NCBI GenBank assembly: GCA_012728855.1 | Contig: JAAYEH010000035.1 | Location: forward strand, 62,001 to 126,000 | Origin: Rhodopirellula sp. | GTDB taxonomy: Bacteria > Planctomycetota > Planctomycetia > Pirellulales > Thermoguttaceae | Reading direction: 5' to 3' | DNA: 64,000 bases | Part shown: positions 12,572 through 21,920 of the stretch, in pieces | How positions within the stretch are numbered: position 1 is the stretch's first letter | Layout of the letters: every line of letters starts with the position of its first letter | Made by a program: the position numbers and the translations under genes | The notes under the pieces: model-generated | What the model saw: the letters and a program-made list of their open reading frames with translations, nothing else | What the model was told of the DNA's origin: nothing | Database searches by the model: none

Positions 12572-14131
12572 TTACCGGATTCGGCCGCGGGAGGCGATTC
12601 GTTCGGACCACACCACACGGTGAAGCACCTCGCCGGTTCCGCGTTGGAGGGTGACTTGCCCGCGGAGAGCGTTGGCAGAAGTCCCCTGCTCCGTGTTGAC
12701 CAGAAAGACAGGCCGATCCGCGACCGCCCGGCGGAATAGCGCCGGATCGCTTTGGCAGGACGGCAGTCCCTCCAGCCGTCCGAAAGACTGAATGGCAACG
12801 CCGGGGTACATCCCGCTGACGTCCCGCAGTACAAGCATCGGAAACACCGCGGTGGTATCGCGGAGCACGACGCCGTTCGGCCCGGCTTGCGCCAGCGCGG
12901 CAACGGCAAAGCGGTGCGCGGAGTCCTCGTCGTGCTTCCACGGCGTCAGAAACCAACGGTGCTCGTCGAGAAAGGCCATGTCCCGCTTCGCGGGAATGGC
13001 AATCTTCGCCGCACGGAAGACGCGGGGCGCCGCTGCATACGCCGCGGGCTGCAGCAGGAAAGTGGCACAGCAGGCCGCGATCACGCCCTCTCGCCATCGG
13101 TCGCCGCGCCGGCACAGATCGTCCATGCCTAGCCCGGCCGCCACGGCGACCATCGTCAGCGCCGGCAGCGCAAAGGTGAATTGGTCCGGCACGCTATACC
13201 GGACAACAAAGACCACGTGGATGACGGTGATGGCGGCAAAAGCAGCCGCAGTGGCGGCGCCCATCCGCCGTCGCATCGCGATCCAGCCTACCACCGCGAG
13301 CGGAGCGATTGCCGAGAAGAAATTCAACGACATGAGAACGAGGTTCGCTTTGAGCACGCTTGAGCTGCCGCTGATGTTGAGCACCTCGTGCGCCCAGGCA
13401 ACGCCGAACAAGGCGGACTTGGCGGCGCTGACAACGCTCCCCTCTTGCATCGCCAGCCGAACCGTCATGATCAGCACCGGGCTTGCGCCGACCAGCCACG
13501 CCGCCAGGGTGGCCGCCGGCGTCCATTTTGGGATTCGCTGCCGCATGGCGAGAACCACCACCGCCGTCGCGTAGACCGGTAGCGGCAACAGGGCAAAGTT
13601 GTGGTTGGCAAGCCCCAAGCCGCTGATCAGCCCCAGCGCAACGGCGCAGCCGGGCCGAGGCGATTGGAGTAGCCGCCGCAGCAGCCAGAGTTCGACGGTC
13701 AATCCGGCAACGCTGAGCGTGTAAACCTCGGTGACCGTGGAAATCCACCATACGGCATGGCAAACGGCCAAGAGCCCGGAGGTCATGGCGCCGACCCAGC
13801 GGCGACCGGTCAGTTCGGCTACCAGGCAAGCGAGATTCGCCAGGGCGGCGGCCATCGCGATGCCGCTCAGCGCGCCGGTCGCCCAGCAGAACGCGCCCGG
13901 CACGAGTTTGGCGATCTGTCCCAAAGCGATATGGAGCGGATGGGCCAGCGCGACTCCGAGCCTGCCCTCGTAGTCCTGCGTCCAAATGCGGTATTGAAGC
14001 AAACCGCTGTCGTGCCAGCCGGGCCCACGCTGGCAGGTGGCCACGTAGAGCAGAGCAAAGGCAAGGAAGCAACCAAACCAGAGCGGCACGAGCCGCCGCA
14101 CGGAGAGGTTGCCCAAGGGCAAATGACCCAT
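12572..14131 (-). CDS. DUF2723 (TMEM260-like) multi-pass membrane glycosyltransferase-like protein
   Basis: About 519 aa with ten or more hydrophobic segments. The N-terminal third carries the features of the DUF2723 / protein-O-mannosyltransferase-like family: GPGWHDSG just after the first membrane helix, ALAHPLHIALG, and WWISTVTEVYTL. Members are thought to transfer sugars from lipid carriers at the membrane; the acceptor here is unknown. The chosen ATG (14131) has GGAGG twelve bases upstream. In-frame starts at 14227 and 14236 would add 32-35 residues without a membrane or signal feature. Confidence 0.85.
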   Translation of the reverse strand: MGHLPLGNLSVRRLVPLWFGCFLAFALLYVATCQRGPGWHDSGLLQYRIWTQDYEGRLGVALAHPLHIALGQIAKLVPGAFCWATGALSGIAMAAALANLACLVAELTGRRWVGAMTSGLLAVCHAVWWISTVTEVYTLSVAGLTVELWLLRRLLQSPRPGCAVALGLISGLGLANHNFALLPLPVYATAVVVLAMRQRIPKWTPAATLAAWLVGASPVLIMTVRLAMQEGSVVSAAKSALFGVAWAHEVLNISGSSSVLKANLVLMSLNFFSAIAPLAVVGWIAMRRRMGAATAAAFAAITVIHVVFVVRYSVPDQFTFALPALTMVAVAAGLGMDDLCRRGDRWREGVIAACCATFLLQPAAYAAAPRVFRAAKIAIPAKRDMAFLDEHRWFLTPWKHDEDSAHRFAVAALAQAGPNGVVLRDTTAVFPMLVLRDVSGMYPGVAIQSFGRLEGLPSCQSDPALFRRAVADRPVFLVNTEQGTSANALRGQVTLQRGTGEVLHRVVWSERIASRGRIR

Positions 14132-14278
14132 CGCTTTCGGTAGCCTCCATGGCAGCGTTATGGAAGGGGGCACTCGGCGTTCGACCGCCGGCGCCGATCG
14201 GGCGCACAGCATAGCGGACGCCCCCATTTGAGCCAACGGCGAAATTTCTCAATGACCCGCCAAGATAGCAGAATCCGC

Positions 14279-14293
14279 AGCAGCCCGGCTGCT
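14279..14293. repeat. AGCAGCCCGGCTGCT palindrome
   Basis: An exact copy of the 15-base palindrome at 171-185, in the divergent region between the membrane glycosyltransferase and the spermidine-synthase-like gene. A half-related GCAGCCGGCCTGC follows at 14336-14348. Confidence 0.7.
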
Positions 14294-14401
14294 GGCCATC
14301 CGCTTCCCGTAGCGTCTGGCCGTTGCCTGATGATAGCAGCCGGCCTGCTTAGGATCGGCGAATGGAAAACGGTCGTACTTACCGGTGGTGGCGGGGCCGA
14401 G

Positions 14402-14495
14402 GGGGTCGGGAGTCTTTTCTTCGTGTCGGCCGGAAAAACGTCTATCCGTACACGAAATCGTCGCCGGCCGACACGAAGAAAAGACTCCCGACCCC
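14402..14495. repeat. Perfect 32-bp inverted repeat
   Basis: The left arm 14402-14433 begins GGGGTCGGGAGTCTTTTC; the right arm 14464-14495 ends GAAAAGACTCCCGACCCC. All 32 positions pair, with a 30-base loop. It lies in a divergent intergenic region, not at a gene end. A degenerate half copy (GGGGGTCGGGAGTATTC) is visible near 58185, so this is a dispersed family. Confidence 0.9.
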
Positions 14496-14639
14496 TTCCC
14501 GCGTCGATGTCGCGACAGTTATTCACTCGCCGATCCTTAGCATCATGGCGGGTGGTTCAAGTTTTTCCATCCCGGGGTTTTCCGTTTTTCCGCCGGGCGC
14601 GCCGAATTAGTATTGCCGCAAAGCGGCCGACCTGCTAAA

Positions 14640-14738
14640 AGGCCCCAACAAAACGGGGACAGGTACCTCGCCCGGGCGTGTATTCTGCGTGTTTGGCAAA
14701 TGTTCGGCTCGGAGCCAGTCCCCGTTTTGTTAGGGCCT
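14640..14738. repeat. REP/MITE-like palindromic element with GGGGAC core (copy 1)
   Basis: The arms 14640-14660 and 14718-14738 match at 20 of 21 positions (AGGCCC(C/T)AACAAAACGGGGAC). Read on the minus strand the interior contains GGGGACTGGCTC and CCTGTCCCC, the same core seen in the elements at 58297-58393 and 61701-61802. The outer stem differs from those copies but stays paired. It ends just before the spermidine-synthase-like gene leader. Confidence 0.85.
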
Positions 14739-14793
14739 CTCAATGGTCCTGCCGGAAAACCGTGGGTTTCAAAACAAGCGAGAAAGGTCGATC

Positions 14794-17274
14794 ATGGATG
14801 GTACCGTCCCACGTGCGCGATGGGGAGTCTACGTCGGGCTGTTGCTGATTACGTTAGCGACGTTGACCTATCAGATGCTGCTGACGCGGATCTTCAGCGT
14901 GACCATGTGGTATCACTTCAGCTTTCTCGCCATCTCGGTGACGATGTTCGGCATGACGGTGGGCGCCATTCTGGTGTACCTGCGGCCGGCCTGGTTCGAA
15001 GCCGCGGTGGCGGACCAGCGCATGGGGTTGGCGGCGCTGGCGTTCTCCGTGCTGATCGTCGTGAGCTTCCTCACGCACCTCTCGATTCCCTTTATCGTGC
15101 GCCCGTCGCTGGTGCATATCTGGGCGGTGGCCGTCCAGTATGTCGTCTTGTCGCTCCCTTTCGTGGCCAGCGGCATCGCCGTGACGGTGGCGCTCACCCG
15201 CTTTCCGGGCCAGATCGGCCGGCTCTACGCCGTGGACCTGATCGGCGCGGGCTTGGGCTGCCTTGTCGTTGCTCTGGCGTTGAGCTGGATCGATGCACCG
15301 ACGTTGGTCATCGACGTCTCCGCACTGGCGTCCGCCGGCGCGGTGTTTGCCCTTGTCGGCACTCCCGCCCGCGGACTGCGGCGGTTGAGTCTGGCGGCAA
15401 CCCTTGTTCTGGTCGCCCTGTCGGTGGCCAGCAACGTGATGGCCATCCGGCAAACGCCTCTGATTCGGCCGGTGTGGGTGAAGGGCCACCTGCAACCGAC
15501 GCCGCTCTATGAGAAGTGGAATGCTTTCTCTCACGTGGGCGTCTGGGATTACACCAAAAAACCATTCGGCTGGGGCTTGAGCGCGCGATGTCCGGCGGAG
15601 GAAGAGGCGGAGCAGAAGATACTGCGAATCGATTCCAGCGCGGCCACGGTAATGACGCGGCTGGAAGGCGATCCCGCCGAGTTGAATTATTTGCGCTACG
15701 ACGTGACGAACCTCGCCCATTTCGTTCGTCCGCGCGGTCGCGTGCTGATCGTCGGGGCCGGCGGGGGGCGAGATCTTCTCTCATCGCTGCATTTCGGCCA
15801 ACGCGAGATCGTCGGCGTCGAAATCAACGGCGCAATTCTCGATACGGTGAATCGCCGTTTCGGCGACTTCACGGGCCATCTGGACCGGTTCCCGAACGTA
15901 CGGCTGGTTCACGACGAGGCGAGAAGCTACATCGCGCGAACGAAGGAAGAATTCGACATCATCCAGGTTTCGCTCATCGATACCTGGGCGGCAACCGCCG
16001 CGGGCGCCTTTGTGCTGACCGAAAACTCCCTCTACACCGTGGAGGCATGGCAGAGAATGCTGGGCAGGCTGTCGGATCGCGGCCTGATCACCTTCAGTCG
16101 GTGGCACTCCGAAGCGGCCCCCGGCGAGTTGTACCGACTCGCGGCGCTGGCGGCCGAAAGCCTCAAGCGGACGGGGGTGAAGCAACCGGAGAAGCACCTG
16201 GTCGTCGTTCACCGCAGTCGCGACGAGACGGCAACCGCGGCCGGCGTCGCCACGCTTCTCGCCAGTCGCAATCCCCTCAGCGACGCTGACGTGGAGGCGG
16301 TGCGAAAGGTATGCCAAGAGATGGACTTCCACCTGCTGCTGGCCCCGGGATTCGTCTCCGATCCGATCCTGAAGCGGCTTTGTTCCGCGGAAGACACCTA
16401 CCAGGTTGCCCGGTCCTATCCCATCGATATCTCGCCACCTAGCGACGACAATCCCTTCTTTTTCAACATGCTCCGCCTCCGTGACATGTTCGATCTCGAG
16501 CTGCTGGGCACCGCGGGGCTGCGCGCGAACATGATGGCCGTGTCCGTCTTGGGCGTCTTGTTGATCACGGTTACCGTGTTGACCGGACTATGCATCGTCG
16601 TGCCACTGTGGTTGACGACCAAGCGCGAGTGGCTGGCGGGCTCTCTGCCGTACTTCGTGTATTTCGCCGGCATCGGCCTCGGCTTCATGCTCGTCGAGAT
16701 AACGCTGATGCAGCGACTGAACGTCTTTCTCGGCCATCCGATCTACGGAATGACCGTGGTTCTCTTCTGCCTGCTCGTCTCCTGTGGTTGCGGCAGTTGG
16801 CTGAGCGGCGTCTTGGTCAGCGACGTCCGGCGGGGCTTTTCCGCTCCCGCCTGCCTGGCGCTGTTGCTCGCGGCGGTGTTGACCGCCGGTTTCGCGGGAA
16901 TGCCGCTATTGAGTTCGCTCGACTGGTTGCCAACCCCGGGCAGAATTGCCGTGGCCTGCGCCATCCTCCTTCCTCTCGGGCTGACGATGGGAATGGGATT
17001 CCCGCTCGGCATGAGGGCGGCGGGCCTCGGGGCGGCGAACCTCGGCGCCTGGTTGTTCGGCATCAACGGCGCCATGTCGATCTGCGGATCGGTCTTGGCA
17101 ATCGTCCTCTCGCTCAGCTTCGGCATTCGTGCGGCGTTCTTCCTGGGCGCCGGCTGCTACATCGGCGCCTGGTTCGCTTTCCTCTGGGTGCAATCCACGC
17201 TGCGCGGACGTGAGGACTCGTCGCCTGCCGCGACACCGCGGCCGAAGTTGTCCGTGCTGAAGAAAGCCGCGTGA
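14794..17274 (+). CDS. Membrane protein with embedded spermidine-synthase-like domain
   Basis: About 826 aa: an N-terminal block of membrane helices (VYVGLLLITLATLTYQMLL onward), then a soluble Rossmann domain, then a second helical block. The soluble part resembles polyamine aminopropyltransferases: VLIVGAGGGRDLLSSL, IVGVEINGAILDTV and FDIIQVSLIDTWAATAAGAF. The layout matches large membrane-bound 'spermidine synthase' proteins found in many bacteria; their substrate is generally unknown, so a polyamine product should not be assumed. The ATG at 14794 has GAGAAAGG upstream and removes 17 doubtful residues. Confidence 0.82.
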   Translation: MDGTVPRARWGVYVGLLLITLATLTYQMLLTRIFSVTMWYHFSFLAISVTMFGMTVGAILVYLRPAWFEAAVADQRMGLAALAFSVLIVVSFLTHLSIPFIVRPSLVHIWAVAVQYVVLSLPFVASGIAVTVALTRFPGQIGRLYAVDLIGAGLGCLVVALALSWIDAPTLVIDVSALASAGAVFALVGTPARGLRRLSLAATLVLVALSVASNVMAIRQTPLIRPVWVKGHLQPTPLYEKWNAFSHVGVWDYTKKPFGWGLSARCPAEEEAEQKILRIDSSAATVMTRLEGDPAELNYLRYDVTNLAHFVRPRGRVLIVGAGGGRDLLSSLHFGQREIVGVEINGAILDTVNRRFGDFTGHLDRFPNVRLVHDEARSYIARTKEEFDIIQVSLIDTWAATAAGAFVLTENSLYTVEAWQRMLGRLSDRGLITFSRWHSEAAPGELYRLAALAAESLKRTGVKQPEKHLVVVHRSRDETATAAGVATLLASRNPLSDADVEAVRKVCQEMDFHLLLAPGFVSDPILKRLCSAEDTYQVARSYPIDISPPSDDNPFFFNMLRLRDMFDLELLGTAGLRANMMAVSVLGVLLITVTVLTGLCIVVPLWLTTKREWLAGSLPYFVYFAGIGLGFMLVEITLMQRLNVFLGHPIYGMTVVLFCLLVSCGCGSWLSGVLVSDVRRGFSAPACLALLLAAVLTAGFAGMPLLSSLDWLPTPGRIAVACAILLPLGLTMGMGFPLGMRAAGLGAANLGAWLFGINGAMSICGSVLAIVLSLSFGIRAAFFLGAGCYIGAWFAFLWVQSTLRGREDSSPAATPRPKLSVLKKAA

Positions 17275-17421
17275 ACGGCATGATCTTTGTTTGATTTCTA
17301 ACGGGAAATTGCCGGGCAATCGCTCTGGGCTCCTCCGCGGTATTCCGGTATCCTTCCGCCCCAAGGTTCGACATTCGGGGCGCGCCGGAGGCGCGCCGAC
17401 TCCTTCCGCACGGAGGCGATT

Positions 17422-18387
17422 GTGTCCAGGTTCTTTTCCGCGCTCGCGGCGATGGTTGCCGCGACGCTCTTGGTCGGCTGCGGGGATTTCTTGCCGCCGC
17501 CCCAGAGTCACGACGACACCCCCGCGACCGCCGAAGCACCGCGTTTTCAACCGCCCGTGGTGGTCCCTGCCGGGAATACCATCAAAATCGGCTCGTTCAA
17601 CATCCAGGTTTTCGGAACGTCGAAAATCGGCAAGCCGGCGGTGATGGAAGTGCTCGTCGATGCCGCCCGTCGCTTCGACGTGCTGGCCATCCAGGAGATT
17701 CGCTCGGTCGACCAGACGGTGACGCCGCGATTTGTCGAGATGATCAATGCCACGGGCCGCCGCTACGACTTGGTGATCGGCCCCCGGCTGGGCCGAACGT
17801 CCAGCAAGGAGCAGTACGCGTTCATCTACGATACACAGAGAATCGAACTGGCCGCCGGTTCGGTCTATACCGTCGACGATCCGCAGGATTTTCTGCACCG
17901 CGAACCGCTGGTGGCGAGGTTCCGTGTCCGCGGGCCGCTGCCGGACCAGGCGTTCACGTTCACGCTGGTCAACATCCACACCGACCCCGACGAAACCGAT
18001 ACCGAACTGGATGCTCTGGGCGACGTGTTTGTCGGCGTCCAGCGCAACGGCAGCGGCGAAGACGACGTGATCCTCTTGGGCGACTTGAATGTCGACGAGT
18101 ATCATCTGGGCCGTTTGGGCCAGATCCCGGGAATCGGCTATGCGGTAACGGGCACAACGACCAACACCCGCCGCAACAAGATGTACGACAACATCGTCTT
18201 CTATCGTCAGACAACCACGGAGTACACCGGCCGCTGGGGCGTCTTGGATCTGATGGCCGAGTACAACCTCTCCGAGGACGCCGCGTTGGAAGTGTCGGAC
18301 CATTTGCCGGTCTGGGCGGAGTTTGGCGTGTTCGAAGCCGGCGTCGGGGCGACCGTGGCAGCTCGTCCGCAAGAAGCTGTGCGGTAA
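17422..18387 (+). CDS. Lipoprotein of the endonuclease/exonuclease/phosphatase (DNase I-like) family
   Basis: A 321-aa protein starting at GTG with CGGAGG upstream. A lipobox (ATLLVGC) ends the signal peptide, predicting a lipid-anchored protein outside the cytoplasm. The EEP fold is evident: KIGSFNIQVFG (metal-site Asn), VLAIQEIRS (Glu), VNIHTDP, DDVILLGDLNVDEY (Asp/Asn) and the terminal VSDHLPVWAEF (Asp-His). The catalytic residues are all present, so it is probably an active nuclease or phosphodiesterase, perhaps scavenging extracellular DNA. A short GC-rich inverted repeat (GGCGCGCC) sits just upstream of the ribosome site. Confidence 0.88.
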   Translation: MSRFFSALAAMVAATLLVGCGDFLPPPQSHDDTPATAEAPRFQPPVVVPAGNTIKIGSFNIQVFGTSKIGKPAVMEVLVDAARRFDVLAIQEIRSVDQTVTPRFVEMINATGRRYDLVIGPRLGRTSSKEQYAFIYDTQRIELAAGSVYTVDDPQDFLHREPLVARFRVRGPLPDQAFTFTLVNIHTDPDETDTELDALGDVFVGVQRNGSGEDDVILLGDLNVDEYHLGRLGQIPGIGYAVTGTTTNTRRNKMYDNIVFYRQTTTEYTGRWGVLDLMAEYNLSEDAALEVSDHLPVWAEFGVFEAGVGATVAARPQEAVR

Positions 18388-18434
18388 GCATCAGCGAAAA
18401 AAACAACGGCCCGCCACAATGTCAGAAACCCGTC

Positions 18435-18500
18435 GTGGGGCAGGTTTGTAACCTGCCGCATTTACAAGCAGATTCGCGGCAGGTTGTAAACCTGCCCCAC
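18435..18500. repeat. 23-bp inverted repeat (GTGGGGCAGGTTTGTAACC type)
   Basis: The left arm 18435-18457 begins GTGGGGCAGGTTTGTAACC; the right arm 18478-18500 ends ACCTGCCCCAC. Only the TGT/ACA centre differs, and each arm is itself nearly palindromic. It lies about 50 bases after the nuclease stop codon, a terminator position. Confidence 0.85.
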
Positions 18501-18630
18501 ATCTTCTGATATTCTGGCGGGCGGTCGAGAAATTGGTTCTTCTGCAGAATCTGTGGGTCAGTTCAATTGAAATTCTGTACGCCGTCATCGACCTCGTGTC
18601 GGCGGCAGCGACAATTGCCGGCTAAACTAC

Positions 18631-18685
18631 GTAGGATGGACATTCCTGTCCGTCAGCGAAAGACGGACAGGAATGTCCATCCTAC
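18631..18685. repeat. Perfect 24-bp inverted repeat (GTAGGATGGACATTCC type)
   Basis: GTAGGATGGACATTCCTG (arm 18631-18654) pairs perfectly with the arm 18662-18685, leaving a 7-base loop. It forms a very stable hairpin and is unrelated in sequence to the repeat 130 bases upstream. Confidence 0.9.
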
Positions 18686-18941
18686 ATCCCGGTAAGCCGT
18701 CTCCCGCACGCGTTAGCCATCCGTCGTCGCTCGCACCGGGCAAGCCCGGCGGCGGTTTGCGATTCTTTGGGGCTTCCTGCCTTTTGCGATCTCTTCCTCG
18801 ATCCAGGTTCTGCTTGCCGCACATGTCGATCCACTGACCCACAGCGGACAGTGCGAAATCGTATCGTTGCGGAAGACCTGGCCGCGAACCGCGCCTTCGG
18901 AGTGTGTGTCGTTTCGCTGGCCAATGAAAGGACCGAACTCA

Positions 18942-21137
18942 ATGGAGACTCGACGCGATTTTCTCAAGACGGCTGCGGTGCTTCCGATTCTGGGCGCCCT
19001 TCCGCATTCGACGACGCTGCCCGGGCCAACCTGTTCCGATAAGCGCGAGCCGATCCCTGGCATGATCTACGCCGGAAAGCCGATAAGCTACTGGCTTGCC
19101 CAACTGGACCGCATGGAATATGAGCCAGAGTACGAGGACGTTGAGAGCCTCTCCGTGTTTGCGAGTTTTGGCAGTGCCGCTGTCCCGCATCTGATCGAGG
19201 CAATGGGCAGCCACCATCCCAGTTTAGCCGCCGTCCAACTGCAGTGGATGGCAAGTCCCCGGACAGTGCAGCTACTGACCGACGCCCTGGAGCACCGGAA
19301 CTGGCCGGTCCGAGCCGGGGCGATCCGGGCGTTGTCGGGTATCGCAAGGCGGAGAGACGGCGAAGCGTGGGTCACCGAGGCGTTGCGAGAGGCTCTCCCG
19401 CTGATCGCGCGGGCGAAATGGGATGACAATCCGCATATTGCGGTGCCGGCGGAGACCTTCGTCTACAAATTCGGCCCGGCCATCGAGCCGAGATGCCCGT
19501 TGCCATTCCGCTATTTGGAGAGCGAAGACCCATGCAAGAGGGAATTGGCCGTTCGATGGCTGCGGGACTTCCCGTTGCGAGCCGGGGAGGTCGTCCCGCT
19601 GCTGGAAGCGAAGCTGGAGGACCGCGAAGCGTCAGTCCGCTGGGCCGCCGCCGAGACCCTGTCGAGCTTCGATTCCGATCATCCTGGGATAGTCCCCGTG
19701 TTTCTGGACGGCGTGCTTCGCGGCCGCTTCACCTACCTGGGTGGGTTCCATGCAGTGGATCGGATCGTTCTCAAAATCCTGCCGGACTTGCAGGAGGCGC
19801 TGCGGAGCGAGGAGCCAAAAACGCGGGTCGCCGTGGCGAACGCTTTCGGATGGAGCGAATCGGAAGCTGTGTTGCCCATGATCCTCCGGATGCTGTCCGA
19901 CCCATCCCCTGAGGTTCGCCGTGAAGCAGTGCTGAGTCTCCGCTCGTTCGACGGACGGGATATCGTTCCATGCCTGATCACCGCCTTGCAGGATGAAGAT
20001 CGGAAAGTGCGACAACATGCCCGTCGGTCCCTCCGGGGCCGACCAACCCCGACCGACGAGATGTTGCCGGCTTTGGCAAAACTCGCGGAATCTGCATCCC
20101 CCGACGCGCGTGTTGCTGCAATGTTAGCCATCGATGATCTCGGGCGCGAAGCTGCAACAGCCTTGCCGACACTCCGGCGAAACCTTTGCCACAGCGACTC
20201 CCGAGTTCGGATGGCCGCGGCCATCGTCGTTGGCCGACTCGCGTGCTATCGTGACGGTGCCGATCCGTCGGCTGCCCGAGAAGGTTCTTCTCGCTATGAG
20301 GTGATCGAGGAGGATATCGATGCCCTGGTGCAACTCGGCTCCGATCTCGACACGGTTGCACGGAGGCTGGCGAACAATTTAAGCTCAGATCGGCTTCATC
20401 TGGAATCGGTGAGGCTCTTGGAACTGTTGGACGTTCGTGCGAGGCCCGCTCTGCACCATCTCATCCGGCTGCTGAAAAGCCCGGATTTGAATCCCTGTGT
20501 CCGATACGGTGTGCAGCGGTGTCTGGCCGGCATCGGTCGGGATGCCATACAGCCGTTGCTGGATCTGTTGGCGGACGATGCGGCCTATGTTCGGACTCGG
20601 GCCATTCGAACGCTGGGATTGATGACGACCCAGGCCAGGCTGGTGGTTCCGCCGCTGTTGAAGATCGTGGAGATGGGAACCCCGCCCGAACGCGTTCTGG
20701 CGATCGAAGCGCTCGGAAACATTGGGCCGGCGGCTACCCCCGCAGTCCCATTGCTGAGCCAATCGCTTCGCGACCAGGATCTTGCCGTCCGCGTGGCAGC
20801 CATCGACGCTCTGGGGGCCATGCAGGAAGAAGCGGAGCCAGCTGCCGAGAACCTCGCCGCGGTTCTCGACGACCGGTCCTTGAGCGATCATGTCAAGCAC
20901 AAGGCAATCCGGGCCCTCGTGGAAGTCGGACAGGCAGGCCGATGCAGATTGGCCCGGCGCCTGGAACATCTGGACGGCGAGATGCGGGCATGTGCGGCTG
21001 AAGCTCTTGCCAGAAGCCGACTTACCGATCAGCCGAAAGCCTCGCACTTTCGCGTGCGACCCACAAAGCGCCTGAAGGACCGGCGCGAAGTGGCACTCCG
21101 GTTCAAAGTCGGTCTGAAGGGATTTGCTGGTGTTTGA
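18942..21137 (+). CDS. Tat-exported HEAT-repeat protein
   Basis: A 731-aa protein. The N-terminus METRRDFLKTAAVLPILGA is a textbook twin-arginine signal, which fixes the start at 18942 (GAAAGG upstream) rather than an earlier in-frame codon. The rest is about fifteen HEAT/PBS-lyase-type helical pairs, for example VRRAAVLSL-like units VRREAVLSLRSF, VAVRVAAIDALGAM and VRTRAIRTLGLM. Such solenoids mediate protein binding; no enzyme domain is seen. Export in folded form is implied by the Tat motif. The 3' end overlaps a DUF4351 remnant by 14 bases. Confidence 0.88.
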   Translation: METRRDFLKTAAVLPILGALPHSTTLPGPTCSDKREPIPGMIYAGKPISYWLAQLDRMEYEPEYEDVESLSVFASFGSAAVPHLIEAMGSHHPSLAAVQLQWMASPRTVQLLTDALEHRNWPVRAGAIRALSGIARRRDGEAWVTEALREALPLIARAKWDDNPHIAVPAETFVYKFGPAIEPRCPLPFRYLESEDPCKRELAVRWLRDFPLRAGEVVPLLEAKLEDREASVRWAAAETLSSFDSDHPGIVPVFLDGVLRGRFTYLGGFHAVDRIVLKILPDLQEALRSEEPKTRVAVANAFGWSESEAVLPMILRMLSDPSPEVRREAVLSLRSFDGRDIVPCLITALQDEDRKVRQHARRSLRGRPTPTDEMLPALAKLAESASPDARVAAMLAIDDLGREAATALPTLRRNLCHSDSRVRMAAAIVVGRLACYRDGADPSAAREGSSRYEVIEEDIDALVQLGSDLDTVARRLANNLSSDRLHLESVRLLELLDVRARPALHHLIRLLKSPDLNPCVRYGVQRCLAGIGRDAIQPLLDLLADDAAYVRTRAIRTLGLMTTQARLVVPPLLKIVEMGTPPERVLAIEALGNIGPAATPAVPLLSQSLRDQDLAVRVAAIDALGAMQEEAEPAAENLAAVLDDRSLSDHVKHKAIRALVEVGQAGRCRLARRLEHLDGEMRACAAEALARSRLTDQPKASHFRVRPTKRLKDRREVALRFKVGLKGFAGV

Positions 21138-21531
21138 CGATTCGCGATGCCATAATGCCAATGATTTGCGAGAAATCTTTCGTCTGGTCGACTGGATGAT
21201 GCGTTTGCCGGAGGATCTGAGCCGGACGTTCGAACAAGCACTGGCGGCTCTGGAGGAGAGTCTGAATATGCCGTACGTCACATCGGTAGAACGGATTGCA
21301 GAAGAGCGGGGCGAAACCCGGGGCAGAGCGGAAGGCAGAGCAGAAGGCGGCTCGCAAGTTCTTCTGAAACTGCTCGCCAAAGTTCGTGGCCCGCTTCCCG
21401 CGGAGGTCGAATACCGGGTCCGGCGGTTGTCACTGCAAGACCTGGAGGCTTTGACCGAGGCGGTGTTGGATTTTCGCTCCGTGCTGGATGTGGAAGTCTG
21501 GCTGGAATCTCGCGAAGGATCTACTTCGTAA
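21124..21531 (+). pseudogene. C-terminal remnant of a Rpn/transposase-type PD-(D/E)XK nuclease (DUF4351 tail)
   Basis: About 135 codons read as the tail of the common family whose full members run about 300 residues: LREIFRLVDWMMRLPEDL, then MPYVTSVERIAEERGETRGRAEG, then the DUF4351-like end LSLQDLEALTEAVLDFRSVLDVEVWL. The N-terminal nuclease domain is absent and the upstream frame has stops. The start is a TTG without ribosome signal. It looks like a decayed mobile nuclease gene that now abuts the HEAT gene and may supply that gene's last residues. Confidence 0.7.
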
Positions 21532-21707
21532 CGCGGTTGAGTCGACATCTGCCGCAGGGCTTCCGGCAAAGACGGCTGATCGCTCTGTGAACCCAGCGAA
21601 CCCTATTTCCGTTTCAAACACATGGCAATCTCCCGGTCATCGCTACGAATTGCGAAGTGAGCGGCTGAATTGTCCCTCAGCAATATCTACAAGAAAGGGT
21701 TGTCGCG

Positions 21708-21920
21708 ATGGCTATCGAGTTCCACGGGGGAGTAGATCCGTTTTATTGGCTGGTTGTTCCCGTCTCCGAGGTGGTGTATCGGAATCCGTGCGAGGCAAAC
21801 GAGGCACAGAAGCTTCAGGAGGGATCACGCCTCCTGGGCGTCCGCCTGACGTTCATGGACAATGATTCACCCGAGGAACCCGGTTACTGCCGAGAGTTCT
21901 GGGCCGTTGTCAGCAAATAA
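21708..21920 (+). CDS. Small hypothetical protein, possibly frameshifted
   Basis: A 70-aa reading frame with AAAGGG nine bases before the ATG; no family recognised. It ends REFWAVVSK. Immediately after, in another frame, 21921-22047 reads coherently as GHPHPKDSAFKLFSSREEAEQA then CPPGGDLHV, which looks like the continuation of the same polypeptide. A one-base indel near 21915 would restore a roughly 110-aa protein, so this may be a pseudogene or a sequencing error. Confidence 0.4.
   Translation: MAIEFHGGVDPFYWLVVPVSEVVYRNPCEANEAQKLQEGSRLLGVRLTFMDNDSPEEPGYCREFWAVVSK

Larger units (their letters stand above)
18388..18941. other. Repeat-bearing intergenic region without genes
   Basis: The 554 bases between the nuclease lipoprotein and the HEAT protein gene contain two long inverted repeats (18435-18500 and 18631-18685) and nothing else recognisable. 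The open frames crossing the HEAT start are upstream extensions without coding character. Confidence 0.6.
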
